Shown here piece after piece: positions 1 to 7,816 of a stretch of DNA of 64,000 bases; positions within the stretch are counted from its first letter, which is position 1, and each line of letters begins with the position of its first letter. The position numbers and the translations under genes were made by a program. Where the stretch lies: contig CAJOKD010000016.1 of the NCBI GenBank assembly GCA_905235085.1, positions 62,001 through 126,000 of the forward strand, given 5' to 3'. This stretch comes from an uncultured Bacteroidales bacterium. GTDB lineage: Bacteria > Bacteroidota > Bacteroidia > Bacteroidales > UBA932. The notes beneath the pieces were generated by a model. It did no database searches and was not told the origin of the DNA. It saw only the letters and a program-made list of their open reading frames with translations.

Positions 1-34
1 GTAAATACATTTCAACTTATTCATATTCAATCAA

Positions 35-628
35 TCAAGCAACGAATTTTCCTCTCTTGAACCAACGGAAAAGGCCATAGGCGGATGCGATTACGTATGC
101 CGCGTAGAGGATCGTAAGCCACATCTTACCGGCCATTGAGCACATCACCACCAGGATGATGTCTCCGATTATCCAGAGGATCCAATGGTAAGGGATGGAC
201 CTCGCGAGCCAGAACATAGCGACCACACAAAGCGACGTGGACAGTGCATCCAGTACAGGATTGCTGTCGTGAAGAACTTCCAGCAGCCAGATGAGCAGCG
301 CAGTGCCTGCAATGAATATGGCGAGGCTCCAGAGCCCTGTTTTGAGGGACAGGTGCGTAAGGTGGATATCCTCTCCGGCAGCCTTGTCCTCGGCATTGAG
401 GGCCAGGCTGTCCTTCTTCCACTGGTACAGGCCCCAGACGGCCATTACTACGTAATAGATGTTCAACCCCATATTCGCCCAGTTGCTTTCCAGGAAGAAC
501 TGGATTGCGCAGGCTGTGCTCGTGACCATTCCGAAGTACCACATCTCGTTTTTCTGCAGCACCTCGCAGACCACGTAAGGTATCCCGAGCACAAGGGCTA
601 TTATCTCGATAATCTGTACGATATCCAT
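35..628 (-). CDS. pnuC: PnuC-family nicotinamide riboside/mononucleotide transporter
   Basis: Inner-membrane carrier of the PnuC family, which brings nicotinamide riboside into the cell for NAD salvage. The 197-residue length is normal for the family. The protein is mostly hydrophobic, with about seven membrane segments, an N-terminal helix running into GIPYVVCEVLQKNEMWYFG, and the characteristic aromatic run N-I-Y-Y-V-V-M-A-V-W-G-L-Y-Q-W near residues 55-70. It stands alone, leftward, with a long structured intergenic region upstream. A near-consensus -7 element (TATTTTGC, one base short in the spacer) lies about 20 bases before the ATG on the minus strand. I see no recognisable riboswitch in front of it. 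Family assignment is secure; the exact substrate is inferred. Confidence 0.9.
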   Translation of the reverse strand: MDIVQIIEIIALVLGIPYVVCEVLQKNEMWYFGMVTSTACAIQFFLESNWANMGLNIYYVVMAVWGLYQWKKDSLALNAEDKAAGEDIHLTHLSLKTGLWSLAIFIAGTALLIWLLEVLHDSNPVLDALSTSLCVVAMFWLARSIPYHWILWIIGDIILVVMCSMAGKMWLTILYAAYVIASAYGLFRWFKRGKFVA

Positions 629-812
629 AACTGACTATTTGATAAATGCAAAATAAAGAAAAAACGACGAACGGAACAAGCGCTGAACTATCGGCGCTCA
701 AGTGGGTGAGGTTGGAAGATCAATGAAAGTGTGCGTCCATGGAGACTGCGGAGTGTCCTGGAAAGAATGCAGACAGGTCAGGGTTAGGGCTGGGTGATCA
801 GGAGCCTGATGG
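629..812. other. Intergenic leader region of pnuC
   Basis: First part of a 435-base gap between pnuC and the aldolase gene. It holds an AT-rich promoter-like stretch directly upstream of pnuC and a short hairpin with arms AGCGC (679-683) and GCGCT (694-698). No open frame with a credible start and no TPP or other known riboswitch signature is visible. The rest of the gap is covered by the repeat, palindrome, microsatellite and terminator entries that follow. Confidence 0.5.
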
Positions 813-888
813 CAGTTGGTTGCAACGTTAGGGCGCATTTACCCGTACAGGGCTGCGAAGCAGCAAGCGCCCGGTGTTGCGGCCACTG
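813..888 (+). repeat. Structured dispersed repeat, copy 1 (35-bp core on a long hairpin)
   Basis: Positions 835-869 are identical to the reverse complement of 9442-9476, 35 of 35 bases. The core contains two small hairpins, CCC/GGG at 842-852 and GCTGC-GAA-GCAGC at 852-864. It is closed by a stem: GGGCGC (831-836) with GCGCCC (867-872), then after an internal loop GCAAC (822-826) with GTTGC (876-880), and further pairs out to 813/888. The result is a Y-shaped fold. The stem sequence is unrelated to that of copy 2 although the core is identical. It lies beyond the aldolase terminator in the aldolase reading direction. Its function is unknown; it could be a small non-autonomous mobile hairpin or an RNA. 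Confidence 0.75.
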
Positions 889-898
889 ACGTAAAGGG

Positions 899-919
899 AT
901 GCCCGGACAGGCCGGGCAT
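899..919. repeat. GC-rich palindrome
   Basis: Arms ATGCCCGG (899-906) and CCGGGCAT (912-919) are perfectly complementary around a five-base loop. There is no T-run on either side, so it is not an obvious terminator. It sits between the structured repeat and the pentanucleotide microsatellite. It resembles short palindromes dispersed in intergenic DNA, but I see no second copy in this window. Confidence 0.5.
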
Positions 920-935
920 GACGTGGAAGGGATAC

Positions 936-1010
936 GAACAGAACAGAACAGAAAAGAACAGAAAAGAACAGAAAAGGACAGGACAGATCTGAACAGGACT
1001 GAGACAAAAG
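936..1010 (+). repeat. Degenerate pentanucleotide microsatellite (GAACA)n
   Basis: About 15 consecutive five-base units: three perfect GAACA, then alternating GAAAA and GAACA, then GGACA, GGACA, GATCT, GAACA, GGACT and GAGAC. The five-base period is unbroken, while the units decay toward the aldolase side. All units are purine-rich on the plus strand. It lies in non-coding DNA between the aldolase terminator and pnuC, about 310 bases upstream of the pnuC start. Such a tract could change length by polymerase slippage; no reading frame depends on it. Confidence 0.7.
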
Positions 1011-1013
1011 AAA

Positions 1014-1039
1014 AGAGACCGGCTTTGAAACCGGTCTCT
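1014..1039 (-). terminator. Intrinsic terminator of the aldolase gene
   Basis: Arms AGAGACCGG (1014-1022) and CCGGTCTCT (1031-1039) form a nine-base-pair stem with an eight-base loop. On the minus strand it is followed by a T-rich tail (TTTTCTTTTG), 25 bases after the aldolase stop codon. Confidence 0.8.
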
Positions 1040-1063
1040 CGATATATCAGACATTGAAGTCGA

Positions 1064-2065
1064 TTATTCTGCCTTGCCGTCGGAACCAAGCACGTTCACG
1101 ATCTTGTGGGTGTAGAGCTTCTTCATCTCGTCACGGGCAGGACCGAGATACTTCCTAGGATCGAACTCGCCAGGCTTCTCGTTGAAGACCTTGCGGACCG
1201 CAGCGGTCATTGCAAGACGGGAATCGGAGTCGATGTTGATCTTGCAAACAGCGCTCTTGGAAGCCTCGCGGAGCTGCTCCTCAGGGATACCTACAGCGTC
1301 TGGAAGCTTTCCACCGTTGGCATTGATGATGTCGACATATTCCTGCGGAACAGATGAAGAACCGTGGAGTACGATAGGGAATCCAGGGAGCTTCTTCTCG
1401 ATCTCGTGAAGAACGTCGAATGCAAGCGGTGGAGGAACGAGACGGCCAGTCTGAGGGTCCCTGGTGCACTGCTCCGGCTTGAACTTGTATGCTCCGTGGG
1501 AGGTTCCGATGGAGATGGCGAGAGAGTCGCATCCTGTGCGGGTGGCGAAGTCGATCACTTCCTCAGGCTTGGTGTAATGGGATTCCTCTGCGGAAACCTC
1601 ATCCTCTACACCTGCGAGGACACCCAGCTCAGCCTCAACGGTAACATCGTACTGGTGAGCATATTCAACGACCTTCCTGGTAAGAGCGATATTGTCCTCG
1701 TAAGGGAGAGAGGAAGCATCGATCATCACTGAAGAAAAGCCCATATCTACACAGCTCTTGCAAAGCTCGAAGCTGTCACCGTGATCGAGATGGAGGCAGA
1801 TCTGAGGATTCTCCCAGCCGAGTTCCTTTGCATATTCAACAGCGCCCTGTGCCATATAACGGAGAAGAGTCTGGTTGGCATAGTTGCGCGCTCCCTTGGA
1901 AACCTGGAGGATCACTGGGGACTTTGTCTCGGCAGCAGCCTGGATGATCGCCTGGAGCTGCTCCATATTGTTGAAATTGAATGCAGGAATGGCATAACCG
2001 CCCTTGACGGCTTTCGCGAACATTTCCTTGGTGTTCACGAGGCCTAGTTCTTTGAATGAAACCAT
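1064..2065 (-). CDS. fba: Class II fructose-bisphosphate aldolase
   Basis: Zinc-dependent aldolase that interconverts fructose 1,6-bisphosphate with glyceraldehyde 3-phosphate and dihydroxyacetone phosphate in glycolysis and gluconeogenesis. The 333-residue protein starts with a typical AIPAFNFNN segment, carries the metal-binding HLDHGDS motif near residue 92, a glutamate in VEAELG, GTSHGAYKF and VLHGSSSVP, and NINIDSDSR for phosphate binding. These mark the long class IIB-like form. It is monocistronic: its own -7 element lies 45 bases upstream and a terminator follows. The start is the only plausible ATG. Confidence 0.96.
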   Translation of the reverse strand: MVSFKELGLVNTKEMFAKAVKGGYAIPAFNFNNMEQLQAIIQAAAETKSPVILQVSKGARNYANQTLLRYMAQGAVEYAKELGWENPQICLHLDHGDSFELCKSCVDMGFSSVMIDASSLPYEDNIALTRKVVEYAHQYDVTVEAELGVLAGVEDEVSAEESHYTKPEEVIDFATRTGCDSLAISIGTSHGAYKFKPEQCTRDPQTGRLVPPPLAFDVLHEIEKKLPGFPIVLHGSSSVPQEYVDIINANGGKLPDAVGIPEEQLREASKSAVCKINIDSDSRLAMTAAVRKVFNEKPGEFDPRKYLGPARDEMKKLYTHKIVNVLGSDGKAE

Positions 2066-2108
2066 AATAGTTGTTTTGAATATTTAGTAATCGTTAAATC
2101 CGTATCGT

Positions 2109-2117
2109 GCAAATTTA
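2109..2117 (-). promoter_or_regulatory. -7 promoter element of fba
   Basis: TAAATTTGC on the minus strand is a perfect match to the Bacteroidota consensus TAnnTTTG(C/T), 45 bases before the ATG. A clear -33 TTTG is not seen at the right distance. Confidence 0.65.
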
Positions 2118-2143
2118 ATCTTTTTCAGGCAAAAAATGAAAAC

Positions 2144-3579
2144 CTAATCCAGCAATGAAACATATTTTCGCTTCACAAGTCCCCTACGCCCGGTCTCCAT
2201 TATGAAAGGAAGCCCGGACAAGTCGAATGTGTCAAGCAACTTGCGGGCGGAAGCAGGATCAGCTTCAGACAAGGCATCCATATCCACTTCGAAATACCTG
2301 TATCCGGAAATCCTTGCCGCTTCCACCTCCAGGGCGCAGACCGGACAGCCAGTGGTATGGAAAAGCAGATAGCCGCCCTTCCTGCGGAACCTGTTCCAGC
2401 CTTTTATCGAAGACATCTTCGGAATCCTGGTACCTGCTGGAGTCCGGGAAAGGAGGTCGCCCATCATCCTTGCCAGCCCGACTACCTTGAGGGTGTCGTC
2501 GGCTATATTCCAGACCTCCGGCCTGCCGAGTATGTATCTGTCGATGAACTCCACGGCCCCTGCCATATGGACTTCATCCCTCCGAGGAACGAGATAATAC
2601 AGCAGGTCTCCTTCCAGATGCTTGAACATAAGGGTGTCTCCCTTGCCCAAAGTCCTCTGTTCCAACAATTCCGCTGTCTCGAGTATGTCTTCCGGCTTCA
2701 GGTCTTCTCCGTACGCTCCAAGCAGGTTTTCGAAGAGTGCGGAGGAAGAATCTCCGCCATAGTCATAGTCCTCACGGGATATCAGTATGTCCAGGATCTG
2801 CCCGAGGGCATCCGAGTCCATTCCGCGCCCGACAATCCTGCCGCAGCGGTCAAGGAGGAACATCCTCGGGGTCTGAAGGACACCGTATTTCATCTGGTAG
2901 TCAGAATGTACCTCAGGATCCCATACGTGACTTCTGTCGCCTTTGCCTTGACGTTGAACCGGTTGACGCGCCAGTCCATCCATTCTTCCGGATCTTCTCC
3001 GGTACAGAAGGCATAGACATCAACCGGGTAGTCCTTCGAATTGAGCTTGCTCTTCAGGAGGATTGTCTCCATCTTGCACTTCGCGCAGTCGGTATCGTAG
3101 AAGAACAACACCCTGTAGCGCTTTGCAGGTCCCCCGATAAAGACCGTATCACCCTGGGGATCAAGGGCTTCCAGGGAAGGAGCCGGCATTCCCAGAAGGG
3201 ACTGCCTGTTGAAATCCGCGAATATCCTGGCGTCCAGGAGTTCCATCTCCGACCTCATCTCCGCCTTGCCGGTGGAGAACCAGTTGTCTGTGATATGGAT
3301 GGCCACCGCCTCATCTCCCATCACCGGAGAATTGAAGTAGTGGTCATATACCTTACGCGCTATGTAATCGCGGACCTCCTGGGTCACGGCCGACTCGATA
3401 AGGATGTCACATTCGCTCTCCTTCACCTCGATCCGCTCCGGTTCGAGAGTCTTGAAATACTCCTCGAGACGACTGTCGAGAGCCTTGAGTGCGGTGGAAT
3501 CCGGCTGCTGTGCCGCAATTCCGGCCGGGAAAGCCAGAAGCAGCGTCAAGGCGAGGATTATCCGTGCCAGCCGTTTCAT
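2144..3579 (-). CDS. Thioredoxin-like (TlpA/DUF5106-type) exported protein, frameshifted
   Basis: Two overlapping frames together encode one exported thioredoxin-like protein. Residues 1-229 (from 3579) begin with a signal peptide ending in AGIAAQQ, then a helical domain and a thioredoxin-like start with a CAKC motif in FFYDTDCAKCKME. The continuation, VWDPEVHSDYQMKYGV then TPRMFLLD with the cis-proline, is found one frame over. The switch falls at about 2920-2930, where one base seems missing. A C-terminal domain with a second redox pair, TTGCPVC, follows. The start overlaps the end of coaD by four bases (ATGA), so it is the last gene of the lon-ung-coaD group. As read, it would stop at 2890. 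The split may be a consensus error or true inactivation. Confidence 0.7.
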
Positions 3580-4046
3580 TTCACCGGAGGAAGGACGACT
3601 CCTTCCGGAATGAACTGCGAAAGGTCGCCGTGGTGGCTGACCACATCCCTCACCGCAGAAGAAGATATATGCGAATACTCCTGGGCGGTAGGGATTATGA
3701 TAGTATCAATCTCGGGAGCCAGATGGCGGTTCGCATCGGCGACAGCCTGCTCATTGTCGAAATCGGTCATATTCCTCACGCCCCTGACGATGTGCCGGAT
3801 TCCCAGTTCCCTGCATATTTCCACGGTAAGGCATTCATAATGGATGATCTTCACGCCTTGCATACCCTTTGTAGCCTGGCGGATGATATCTTCGCGCTGC
3901 TCCATCGTGAAGAAGCCACGCTTTGCCTGGTTGACTCCCACTGCCACTACGACCTCATCGAAGATTGTCAGTGCCCTGGAGAGGATGTTCAGGTGACCTG
4001 AGGTGAACGGGTCGAAAGACCCAGGGAATAATGCTATGTTCTTCAT
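3576..4046 (-). CDS. coaD: Phosphopantetheine adenylyltransferase
   Basis: Transfers AMP from ATP to 4'-phosphopantetheine, the penultimate step of coenzyme A synthesis, in the cytoplasm. The 156-residue length is standard. The nucleotidyltransferase signature GSFDPFTSGH is at residues 9-18, RGVRN is in the middle, and the C-terminal ISSSAVR motif is present. It follows ung by three bases and overlaps the next gene by four, so it is translationally coupled within a leftward operon. Confidence 0.97.
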   Translation of the reverse strand: MKNIALFPGSFDPFTSGHLNILSRALTIFDEVVVAVGVNQAKRGFFTMEQREDIIRQATKGMQGVKIIHYECLTVEICRELGIRHIVRGVRNMTDFDNEQAVADANRHLAPEIDTIIIPTAQEYSHISSSAVRDVVSHHGDLSQFIPEGVVLPPVK

Positions 4047-4049
4047 TTC

Positions 4050-4718
4050 CTATAATTGCCAGTCGATCGGAGTCTTTCCCTCCGATTCGAGGATTTGATT
4101 AGTCTTGGAAAAATGACGGCAGCCGAAGAAGGCTCCGCGTGCAAGAGGAGAAGGATGGGCGGCTTCCAGGACATAATGCCTGGATGTGTCGATCAGAGCC
4201 TTCTTGCTCCGGGCGAAATTGCCCCAGAGGAGGAATACGATTCCGCTGCGGTTAGCGGAAAGATAGCTGATCACTGCATCGGTGAAAGGCTCCCAACCTA
4301 TCTTGCTGTGGGAGGCCGCCATACCTGCCTTGACGGTAAGGATGGCGTTCAGCAGCAGCACGCCCTGCCTGGCCCAGGATTCAAGGTTGGTCCTTCCGCT
4401 CATCCTGATGCCCAGATCGTCCTCTATCTCCTTGAATATGTTCTTCAGCGATGGAGGGGCAGGTACGTTGTCAGGCACCGAGAAGCTAAGGCCCATCGCC
4501 TGCCCGTAGCCGTGGTACGGATCCTGGCCGAGGATCACCGCCTTGACCTTGTCCACCGGTGTCAGTTCGAAGGCCTTGAATATCTCTCCTCCCGGAGGAT
4601 AGATGGTCTTGCCCATGGCTTTCTCCTGGTGCAGATAACGCGCAAGCGCGGCAAAGTAGGGTTTTTCAAACTCTCCTTGCAGCGCCTGCTTCCAGCTTTC
4701 TTCGATCCTTACTTCCAT
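4050..4718 (-). CDS. ung: Uracil-DNA glycosylase, family 1
   Basis: Removes uracil from DNA to start base-excision repair. The 222-residue length fits family 1. The water-activating motif GQDPYHG is at about residue 64, the uracil-binding LLLWGNFA segment and the DNA-intercalating HPSPLA loop near residue 187 are intact. The start codon is one base after the lon stop, so expression probably comes from the lon promoter. Confidence 0.97.
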   Translation of the reverse strand: MEVRIEESWKQALQGEFEKPYFAALARYLHQEKAMGKTIYPPGGEIFKAFELTPVDKVKAVILGQDPYHGYGQAMGLSFSVPDNVPAPPSLKNIFKEIEDDLGIRMSGRTNLESWARQGVLLLNAILTVKAGMAASHSKIGWEPFTDAVISYLSANRSGIVFLLWGNFARSKKALIDTSRHYVLEAAHPSPLARGAFFGCRHFSKTNQILESEGKTPIDWQL

Positions 4719-4719
4719 A

Positions 4720-7125
4720 TCATCCGAAAATATGACCGATCACTTCGTCTATGGTCTTGACATACTTGAACGTCAGTCCTTCTATATAGACAGGCTTGAT
4801 GTCCTCGATGTCCTTGCGGTTGTCTTCCGATATCACGATTTCCGTCACTCCGGCACGCTTGGCGGCAAGAATCTTCTCCTTGATGCCTCCTACGGGCAGC
4901 ACCCTGCCTCTCAAGGTCATCTCGCCGGTCATCGCAATCCCCTGTCTGACAGCCTGTTTCCTGAAGGCGGACACCATAGAGCTCACCATTGTGATACCGG
5001 CGGATGGTCCGTCTTTCGGGACAGCACCCTCGGGAACGTGGACGTGGATGTCCTTCTTTGAAAAATCATCCGAAGTCAGGTTGGCCAGCTGCGGGTGGGC
5101 CTTGATGTACTGGTACGCGATGGTCGCGGATTCCTTCATCACGTCTCCCAGGTTGCCGGTCATCGTCATCACTCCTTTACCGTCGCTGACCGAGCTCTCG
5201 ACGAAGAGGATCTCGCCTCCAAACTGTGTCCAGGCCAGGCCTGTCACAACTCCGGGAACTTCGTTGCCCTTCTGGAGGTCGTGGAAATTGGTAGGCAGTC
5301 CCAGATATTCCTTGAGGTGCTCTTTCTTAATCACGGTCGGATAATCCTGCCCGAGAGCGATTTTCTTTGCTGTCACACGGGAGATCTTCGCTATCTGCTT
5401 CTCAAGTCCGCGGACTCCGGATTCGTGGGTATATTCATCTATCATCTTCGCAAGGGCAGCCTTGTCGATACGCAACTCTTTCTTTCCGATACCGTGCTCT
5501 TCTAGCTGTTTCGGGACGAGATAGCGTTTGGCGATCTCCATCTTTTCCTCGGCAAGATATCCGGTAACGTTTATCATTTCCATCCTGTCGAGCAGGGCCG
5601 ACTGCACGGTGGACACAGTGTTCGCAGTGGTGATGAACAGTACGTTCGAGAGATCGTAGTCGATGTCCAGGTAATTGTCGTGGAAAGCTACATTCTGCTC
5701 TGGGTCAAGTACTTCCAGAAGAGCGGAAGAAGGGTCCCCCTTGTAGTCGCTGCCGACTTTGTCGATCTCGTCCAGTACTATGACCGGATTCGAAGTACCG
5801 GCCCTCTGGATGCCGCTCAGGATACGTCCAGGAAGTGCACCGACATAGGTCTTGCGATGTCCCCTGAGTTCTGCCTCGTCGTGCATGCCTCCGAGAGCGA
5901 TCCGGACATATTTCCTTCCGAGAGCCCTCGCAATGGATTTGCCGAGGCTGGTCTTCCCTACTCCGGGAGGGCCATAGAGACAGAGGATAGGAGACTTCAT
6001 ATTACCCTTGAGCTTGAGTACCGCAAGGTATTCGATGATCCTGTCCTTGACCGTCTCGAGGCCGAAATGATCCGTATCCAGGACCTTCTGCGCGTGTTTC
6101 AGGTCGAGATTGTCCTTTGATATCTCGCCCCAGGGGAGATCCAGCATAAACTCGATGTAGTTGTACTGGATGCTGTAGTCCGGGGACGATGGATTATACT
6201 TCTCAAGTTTGGACAACTCCTTCTCGAACTGCTCAGCAACCTCCTTCGGCCACTTCTTGGCCTGGGCTCTCTGGCGGAACTTCTCGAATTCTTCCTCCTC
6301 GTCCATACCAAGTTCTTCCTGGATGGTCCTGAGCTGGTTGTTCAGATAGTATTCCCTTTGCTGCTGGTCGATTTCGCTCTTCACCTTCTGGTTGATTTCC
6401 TGCTTGATCTTGAGCAGCTGGGTCTGGGTATCCAGGGCAGCCAGGAGCTTCATCGACCTGACCTTCACGTCATCGTAGCGGAGAAGGTCGACCTTCTCGG
6501 GGAAGTTCTCCACCTCGATGGTCGTCGCTATGAAGTTTACCAGGAAGGCGAAGTTGTCGATGGACTTCAGGGCCCCCACGGCCTCCTTCGGAGCGAAAGA
6601 AGAGGACTTGATTATGGCAGCCGCCTTTTCCTTCAGGGACTCGGCTATCATCTTGGTGCTGTTGTCGTCCTGAGGGATGATGTCGTCGATATAAGTGACA
6701 GACGCCGTTATGTACGGCACGTATGACAGGACGCTCCCTACCTTTATCCTCTTGATACCCTGGAGGATGGCGGTAATGGTGCCGTCAGGCATCTCCAGGA
6801 CCTTCATAATCTTGGCTACGGTTCCGTATTCGAACAGGTCCTCCCTGCGAGGATCCTCGACGGATATGTCATTCTGAGGCACGGCCCCTATGAAAGAGTC
6901 GCGCTTTTCGGCATCCCGGATCAGGGCGATGGACTTCTCGCGTCCGATCGTCACTGGATATACCATATTGGGGAACAGAACCGCGTTCCTCAAGGCCAGG
7001 ACCGGCAGACTGTCAGGCAGGTCGCCGGGATTTACCTTGATTTCGGATTCTCCCTGCATTACTGGGATTATGTTGACTTCCGCACCAGCGGGGAACATAA
7101 GGTCGTTGATATTATCTGTATTCAT
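4720..7125 (-). CDS. lon: ATP-dependent protease Lon
   Basis: Cytoplasmic ATP-dependent serine protease that degrades misfolded and regulatory proteins. The 801-residue protein has an N-terminal substrate domain (from about residue 35, LPVLALRNAVLFPNMVYPV), a long coiled-coil middle region, an AAA+ module with Walker A GPPGVGKTS at about residue 385 and Walker B VIVLDEIDK, and a C-terminal protease domain. The catalytic Ser-Lys pair is at about Ser708 (PKDGPSAG) and Lys749 (GGIKEKILAAKR). It heads the lon-ung-coaD operon. A classical heat-shock promoter is not obvious in the 215-base gap shared with the HU gene. Confidence 0.98.
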   Translation of the reverse strand: MNTDNINDLMFPAGAEVNIIPVMQGESEIKVNPGDLPDSLPVLALRNAVLFPNMVYPVTIGREKSIALIRDAEKRDSFIGAVPQNDISVEDPRREDLFEYGTVAKIMKVLEMPDGTITAILQGIKRIKVGSVLSYVPYITASVTYIDDIIPQDDNSTKMIAESLKEKAAAIIKSSSFAPKEAVGALKSIDNFAFLVNFIATTIEVENFPEKVDLLRYDDVKVRSMKLLAALDTQTQLLKIKQEINQKVKSEIDQQQREYYLNNQLRTIQEELGMDEEEEFEKFRQRAQAKKWPKEVAEQFEKELSKLEKYNPSSPDYSIQYNYIEFMLDLPWGEISKDNLDLKHAQKVLDTDHFGLETVKDRIIEYLAVLKLKGNMKSPILCLYGPPGVGKTSLGKSIARALGRKYVRIALGGMHDEAELRGHRKTYVGALPGRILSGIQRAGTSNPVIVLDEIDKVGSDYKGDPSSALLEVLDPEQNVAFHDNYLDIDYDLSNVLFITTANTVSTVQSALLDRMEMINVTGYLAEEKMEIAKRYLVPKQLEEHGIGKKELRIDKAALAKMIDEYTHESGVRGLEKQIAKISRVTAKKIALGQDYPTVIKKEHLKEYLGLPTNFHDLQKGNEVPGVVTGLAWTQFGGEILFVESSVSDGKGVMTMTGNLGDVMKESATIAYQYIKAHPQLANLTSDDFSKKDIHVHVPEGAVPKDGPSAGITMVSSMVSAFRKQAVRQGIAMTGEMTLRGRVLPVGGIKEKILAAKRAGVTEIVISEDNRKDIEDIKPVYIEGLTFKYVKTIDEVIGHIFG

Positions 7126-7254
7126 AGATGCTTCCGATTAAGCGCGCACATCACTCGTCTGCCAAATTGACAGAAGGAGTCCCTTTACGGGCGTTTCTGT
7201 CCATATGGTCAATCACCGTGCCATAAAAAAGCGCAAAAGAATTTTTCATACATC

Positions 7255-7286
7255 TTTGAATATTAAAAAAATAAGACTATTTTTGC
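7255..7286 (+). promoter_or_regulatory. Promoter of the HU gene
   Basis: TTTG at 7255-7258 and TATTTTTGC at 7278-7286, separated by 19 bases. Both match the Bacteroidota consensus (-33 TTTG, -7 TAnnTTTG) exactly. The predicted transcription start is about 50 bases before the ATG. This is the best-formed promoter in the window. Confidence 0.8.
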
Positions 7287-7340
7287 AACCCCGATTAAAC
7301 GACGGGACCATTTGTTTATCCTATAAATATCATTAATATT

Positions 7341-7622
7341 ATGACAAAGGCAGAAATCGTAAATGAGGTTGCGAAGTCAACCGGTATTGAGAAAATCGCA
7401 GTTCAGTCAGTCGTCGAGGCTTTCATGGAAACCGTTAAGGGCTCTATCATCAGGAAGGAACCTGTTTACCTCCGTGGATTCGGAAGCTTCATCATCAAGC
7501 ACAGGGCTAAGAAGGCTGCTCGCAACATCACCAAGAAGACTACCATGACTATCCCTGCACACGACATCCCTGCTTTCAAACCGGCAAAGGTATTCGTAAA
7601 CGCAGTGAAGGAAGAGAAATAA
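7341..7622 (+). CDS. hup: HU-family DNA-binding protein
   Basis: Small basic nucleoid protein that bends and compacts DNA. It has 93 residues, with the N-terminal MTKAEIVNEVAKSTGIEK helix pair, the beta-saddle LRGFGSFIIKHRAKKAARNI and the arm leading to IPAFKPAKVFVNAVK. Only slight differences from canonical HU are visible. A strong promoter precedes it and a tiny ribosomal-type gene follows after 16 bases, so the two are probably co-transcribed. Confidence 0.95.
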   Translation: MTKAEIVNEVAKSTGIEKIAVQSVVEAFMETVKGSIIRKEPVYLRGFGSFIIKHRAKKAARNITKKTTMTIPAHDIPAFKPAKVFVNAVKEEK

Positions 7623-7638
7623 TCAAAAATCCATCATT

Positions 7639-7728
7639 ATGCCAAGCGGAAAGAAAAGAAAGAGACATAAGATGTCCACGCACAAGCGTAAAAAGCGCTT
7701 GCGCAAGAACAGACACAAGAAGAAGTAA
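7639..7728 (+). CDS. 29-residue basic ribosome-associated protein (AURKAIP1/COX24 domain, mS38/bS22-like)
   Basis: A 29-codon frame, MPSGKKRKRHKMSTHKRK onward, ending KKRLRKNRHKKK. About two thirds of the residues are Lys, Arg or His. This matches the very short conserved Bacteroidota proteins annotated with the AURKAIP1/COX24 domain, the same fold piece as mitochondrial mS38, which sits on the small ribosomal subunit. It follows the HU gene by 16 bases and is followed by a terminator. Family membership is recognised from the sequence; its role in the ribosome is inferred. It is short enough to be missed by automatic calling. Confidence 0.85.
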   Translation: MPSGKKRKRHKMSTHKRKKRLRKNRHKKK

Positions 7729-7770
7729 GTCCTCTGTGTCTGCCATTTTAGCAGTTTGCTAGAAGAAAGA

Positions 7771-7801
7771 GGCTGATCGGGAGATCCGGACAGCCTTTTT
7801 T
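7771..7801 (+). terminator. Intrinsic terminator between the small ribosomal-type gene and rng
   Basis: Stem GGCTG (7771-7775) with CAGCC (7791-7795), extended inside by CGG/CCG around the loop GAGAT, then six T. It ends the HU transcript. No strong promoter is seen between it and rng, so partial read-through may supply rng. Confidence 0.8.
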
Positions 7802-7816
7802 CAATAAAGTACAACA

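Noticed and set aside
629..1063. A riboswitch (for example TPP) in front of pnuC
   Set aside because: I looked for the conserved CUGAGA and downstream ACCUGAU-type blocks and found no ordered set on the minus strand.
784..1089. Minus-strand open frames across the microsatellite (Phe/Ser/Val-rich peptides)
   Set aside because: They arise from the (GAACA)n tract and have no homology or start signals.
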